Shown piece by piece: positions 60,520 to 64,000 of a stretch of DNA of 64,000 bases (position 1 is the first letter of the stretch; every line of letters begins with the position of its first letter). The DNA is taken from contig NC_089490.1 in assembly GCF_036850765.1 (NCBI RefSeq), positions 97,018,074-97,082,073 of the forward strand. Reading direction: 5' to 3'. Source of the stretch: Saccopteryx bilineata (lineage: Eukaryota; Chordata; Mammalia; Chiroptera; Emballonuridae). Position numbers and translations under genes: made by a program. The notes under the pieces were generated by a model. That model made no database searches and was not told where the DNA came from. It saw only the letters and a list, made by a program, of their open reading frames with translations.

Positions 60520-60707
60520 GCCTGTCCTGTGGTGGCGCAATGGATAAAGCGTCGACCTGGAAATGCTGAGGTCGCCGGTTCGAAACCCTGGGCTTGCCTG
60601 GTCAAGGCACATATGGGAGTTGATGCTTCCAGCTCCTCCCCCCCTTCTCTCTCTCTGTCTCTCCTCTTCTCTAAAATGAATTAAAAAAAAAGTTAATTAA
60701 AAAAAAA
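60520..60707 (+). mobile_element. Short tRNA-derived SINE, young copy
   Basis: GCCTGTCCTGTGGTGGCGCAATGGATAAAGCG, GGTTCGAAACCCTGGGC, GGTCAAGGCACATATGGG, a TC-rich stretch and an A-rich tail. Target duplication GAAAATATCATTTCC (60505-60519) against GAAAATATAATTTCC (60708-60722). Confidence 0.97.
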
Positions 60708-61056
60708 GAAAATATAATTTCCCATTTAGTTGGCTGTCTATTTTGTTATCAGTTTCTCTTGCTGAGCAAAAACTTCTTAGTCTGATGTAGTCCCATTCAT
60801 TAATTTTTGCCTTCACTTCTCTTGCCTTTGGAGTCAAATTCATAAAATGCTCTTTAAAACCCAGGTCCATGAGTTTAGTACCTATGTCTTCTTCTATGTA
60901 CTTAATTGTTTCAGGTCTTATGTTTAGATCTTTGATCCATTTTGAGTTAATTTTAGTACAGGGGGACAAACTGTAGTCCAGATTCATTCTTTTGCATGTG
61001 GCTTTCCAGTTTTCCCAGCACCATTTAAAAAACTGGCCTTTTAAACTCTCTTTCAT
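60708..61056 (-). pseudogene. L1 ORF2 C-terminal remnant
   Basis: An open minus-strand frame with ATG at 61056 covers the C-terminal end of ORF2. Readable segments such as [37 protein letters not shown] and [14 protein letters not shown] match the typical L1 ORF2 C-terminal text. The frame is cut by the SINE at 60520-60707, so no complete ORF2 exists. Confidence 0.85.
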
Positions 61057-64000
61057 CTACAATTTCTTTCTTCCTCCCTCCTTTCCCTTTTTTTTATAAT
61101 ATATGTTGGTAAATCTGGGCATTTGACCCTAAATCTACATTTTGCTGAATGCATATTCATGGTGCAGTTCGCCATGCTCCTTTGTCCCCTGCATTTCTTA
61201 CAAATTGGCAGCTAGAATCTAAGGTCATATCTGACCAGCCTCAGATGTGATCCCTTTGGTGATACTATGGGTGGTAATGTGTTCTTTTATCACAGAACTA
61301 TGTCTGGTTTTTGCTTTTTTTAAAAATGTTAGTAGCCACTGATGCCCAATAACTAAATTCATTCAGTTAAAAATATTTGTATATGTTAATTCTATTTTTC
61401 CTCTTATTTTTTGTTTGGTTATACTATATCTATATTATGAGAGCATATATCCATTTGATACTATATTCTCTCCAGCTTCACCCTTATTTAATATCAGTTC
61501 TATAAATATACATATATTTTAGTTTATGTATCTTTAGTTTAATAATTACTACTAGTCCTTGGGTCTATTTCTCTATAGTCTTTTTCTAATTTTGGATGCT
61601 GATAATAAAAACAGTTTGTCTCACCTTTTCTTCCACTGTCTTACACAAGTGATTCTGTTTTTCTGTGGTATAAAAGTCTGATAACAAGTCTGATAATGAG
61701 TCTGATGATTAAATAATTTTTTTACTCCAAGTAATCTACTCTATTTTTTACCCGGGTGCTAATATAATTTTTTTTTAATTTAAAAAGTTTAGCAATGTTA
61801 TTGGAATACATCTTTATTATGATCACCCTATATAGATATGCTCAGGTACATTGTACACTATTCCAATGTCTTGTTTCAAATACTTTTTTATTTTGCAAAT
61901 TTTTCTTCTATTCATTCTTTTCCTTTGCTTTGATTTTTTTTTTTTCAGAAACATCTATCATTTGTTATGTTGGATCTTCTTTGTCTATCTTTAATATTTG
62001 TCACTTTCTTTTAAATACTTTTCATTTCTCCATTTCTTTCTGATTTAATGTCTTACTCTTTTTTTAATTTACATTTGTTCTAAGGCATTATCTATTGTGT
62101 TTATTCACTCTTGTGCTTCTTCTGGTTTAGTATTCATTTCTAAAGTAATTTTTTATTTATTTTTAATATTTTCTGTCACATGGCCTTTCTCATTCTCTGT
62201 TTCCTTCACTGTATGAGAATAATTGTAGACACCTCAATGAGTTTTGGGTCATTCGTGAAAATAACAAATGTGTCCCCGTGCATTACAGACACCCCTTCCT
62301 CATTTCCGTCTCTTCGTCTGAAATTGCAGTACTTCCTTTTTGTCTTTGATCAGTCCTCCAAGCTGATTGTGGGTTTCTGCAGCTGATATTCCTGTCATCC
62401 CTGTGATCGTCATTCATCACTGTTGTCATTGTGGTTGCTATCACAGACTTTGTAGCCCTGGGATGGCAAAGGAAATTGACTACCACAGAGTCTCTGGTGA
62501 CGTTGACAAGCAGCTTTTGCACAATTTAATTTGTGGAACTGTGGAAACAAAAGCTAGATCAAAGGAAAGGGCTTTGGGATGATTTACAGCCAATTAATTT
62601 GGAAATAATTTGCAACAAATTAAACTAATGTTTGTAAGCTTGTGGTTTTAGAAGCAAGTTTCTACTTCACACACATGCCCGAGATGTGTAATGTTTCTCT
62701 GACCCCCACAACAGTGTTGATGGCCTGGAGTCTCTTTCTGAGAAGATAGCAGCTCAGACAGCTTTCTCTCAGAGCCCTTTCCCGAGTACCAAAATGGAAA
62801 GTCACACTGCGTGCCTGCATGATGGCAAGCAAACTAGCATTTCCATCAGTACGCACTTGCATAGCTTGTTATGGTTGATGAATTAGACAAAAAACATGGA
62901 AGGAGAACAAAGCAAAGTCATTCTGTATAAAGGCCATTCTTCAAGCTCATTCATTTGTCAAACTCCTGGTTTTTGAAGCTATGCAGAACCCTCTGAACAC
63001 ATGTTTCCAGCTACACTGGTACAGAGAAAAAAGCTGACATGCTGACTAGCTCATCATCAACTTTGAGCCAATCACTGAATCAGTTCCCACTTCACCACTG
63101 GGTCGTTGCCGCTAAGAAATTATATGTCCCCTTTTCCATTACCCATCCGGGAAGGAAATAGAAAAAGAAGAAAGAAATATTTGTTCAATTTCTATTAGAT
63201 GTGCCTCTTAGCAAGGTACATTTAAAAGCGGGTACAGGCTTATATGTAGTAATGTACAGATTAAAATGTAGCAAGCTTAACAAATTTTCCCTTTCAGTGC
63301 AGTTAAGACAAGTGATATCCTGGCTCCCATCAAGACTTCTTTTTCCAGTGCTTAGTTCTGTGCTGCCCCTAATCTGTTTCTATGTCTCATATTAGTGCAT
63401 ATTAGGGCTGGTCATTGTGGTTATTTCCTTGTACATATCTACTTTTTTAAATGCAAGGAGCTCTCTGCACCTCTCCTTGCTCTGCGTATTTTAATGTTAG
63501 ATTTTTTAGTACAGTCTTCACTAACTATATGTCAGTAGTTCGGGCTACTTTTGTTCCTAATTGTTAACACACAAATCCATACAAAAAACTTGAAAATTCC
63601 CTCCAACTAGAAAAATACATCTATTCTTTCCATCTGGGACTGCTTTCTCTATCCCTTGACCTGGTAGGAAAGAGTTCTATAATCTTCCTTGACTCTAATT
63701 GAGGTCTTCCAATAGTCTCTCTACTCAAAGGCATTCACTTTCTACAACTTAACTAGTTAGTTTCTATTTTACATTATTCCATGTTATCCTTCAAAACAAC
63801 ATCAGCCCCACAGCAATATGTTAAATTGCATCCACTGCTGCCTTACTGTGGTTTTTTGATTACCTATTTGATTCTCACTATTATATAAATGCTCTTTGTT
63901 TGTACATATGTTCCCTCTTTGTCCTCATCACATACCTGCAAGACAGCTCTTAGAAGCTTTATAAAATAGATAAGAAAACTGATGCTTAGAAATTTTGAAA
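61057..64000. other. AT-rich non-coding DNA
   Basis: No gene recognised. 61100-61320 (CTGCATTTCTTACAAATTGGCAGCTAG) resembles an old repeat of uncertain family. 61380-62180 is very T-rich. 62640-63130 looks unique. Confidence 0.4.

Larger units (their letters stand above)
59571..61056 (-). mobile_element. Antisense L1: 3' UTR and ORF2 C-terminus
   Basis: T-run, 3' UTR with a C-rich tract at 59714-59760, then TATTCCATAGTGTATATGTGCC, ORF2 C-terminal text from about 60420. 5' truncated at about 61056. Its 3' UTR differs from the L1 at 22326 and 34515. A short SINE is inserted at 60520-60707. Confidence 0.88.

Overview
This is a 64 kb piece of mammalian nuclear DNA, and its SINEs point to a bat. 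At least three kinds of tRNA-derived SINE typical of echolocating bats occur, all opening with a head of the CCCTGGCC..GTTGGCT or CCTGACC..GTGGCGCA type. One is long, about 350 bp, with a GC-rich body. One has an internal 20-21 bp repeat. One is a short head-only form. With them are young L1 3' ends and hAT and Tc1/mariner-like DNA transposons, which bats, unlike most mammals, acquired late. I favour a non-pteropodid bat (horseshoe-bat-like or emballonurid-like SINE repertoire) but cannot name the species from this sequence alone.

No protein-coding exon, rRNA, functional tRNA gene or CRISPR array could be supported. Open frames over 100 codons are either frames through SINE/L1 bodies or chance openings without domain or splice context. 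The window reads as a gene desert or the inside of a very long intron. The only coding traces are transposon remnants: a helix-turn-helix transposase fragment at 3.7-4.0 kb and L1 ORF2 pieces at 15-18, 41.7-42.6 and 60.7-61.1 kb.

Layout. 0-5 kb: unique DNA, one SINE, a 156-nt pure-purine GAAA array, a 593 bp mariner-like element and a Z-DNA-prone palindrome. 5.7-6.8 kb: an L1 3' end split by a 263 bp hAT element, then a SINE. 7.5-14.9 kb: L2, L1, MIR and a MaLR-type LTR split by a SINE. 15.0-18.4 kb: a long ancient antisense L1 carrying a sense L1 3' end and a SINE. 20-30 kb: L2 pieces and three L1 3' ends. 30-34 kb: MIR, unique DNA and a probable solo LTR. 34.4-35.1 kb: a young L1 3' end with an unusual hairpin 5' junction. 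36-42.6 kb: old L1/HAL1-like, CR1/L3-like and L1 fragments. 44.5-50.6 kb: MIR, MER20-like and L2-like repeats, a 533 bp URR1-like hAT element, a poly(A)-only insertion and a SINE. 54-61 kb: nested L1s and SINEs, one SINE with tandem CTCF-like motifs. 61-64 kb: AT-rich DNA.

The best candidates for something undescribed are the two non-autonomous DNA transposons (3587-4179 and 48703-49235) and the CTCF-like motifs carried by the long bat SINE. I found no gene system. Family names come from memory of repeat consensus sequences and were not checked by search.
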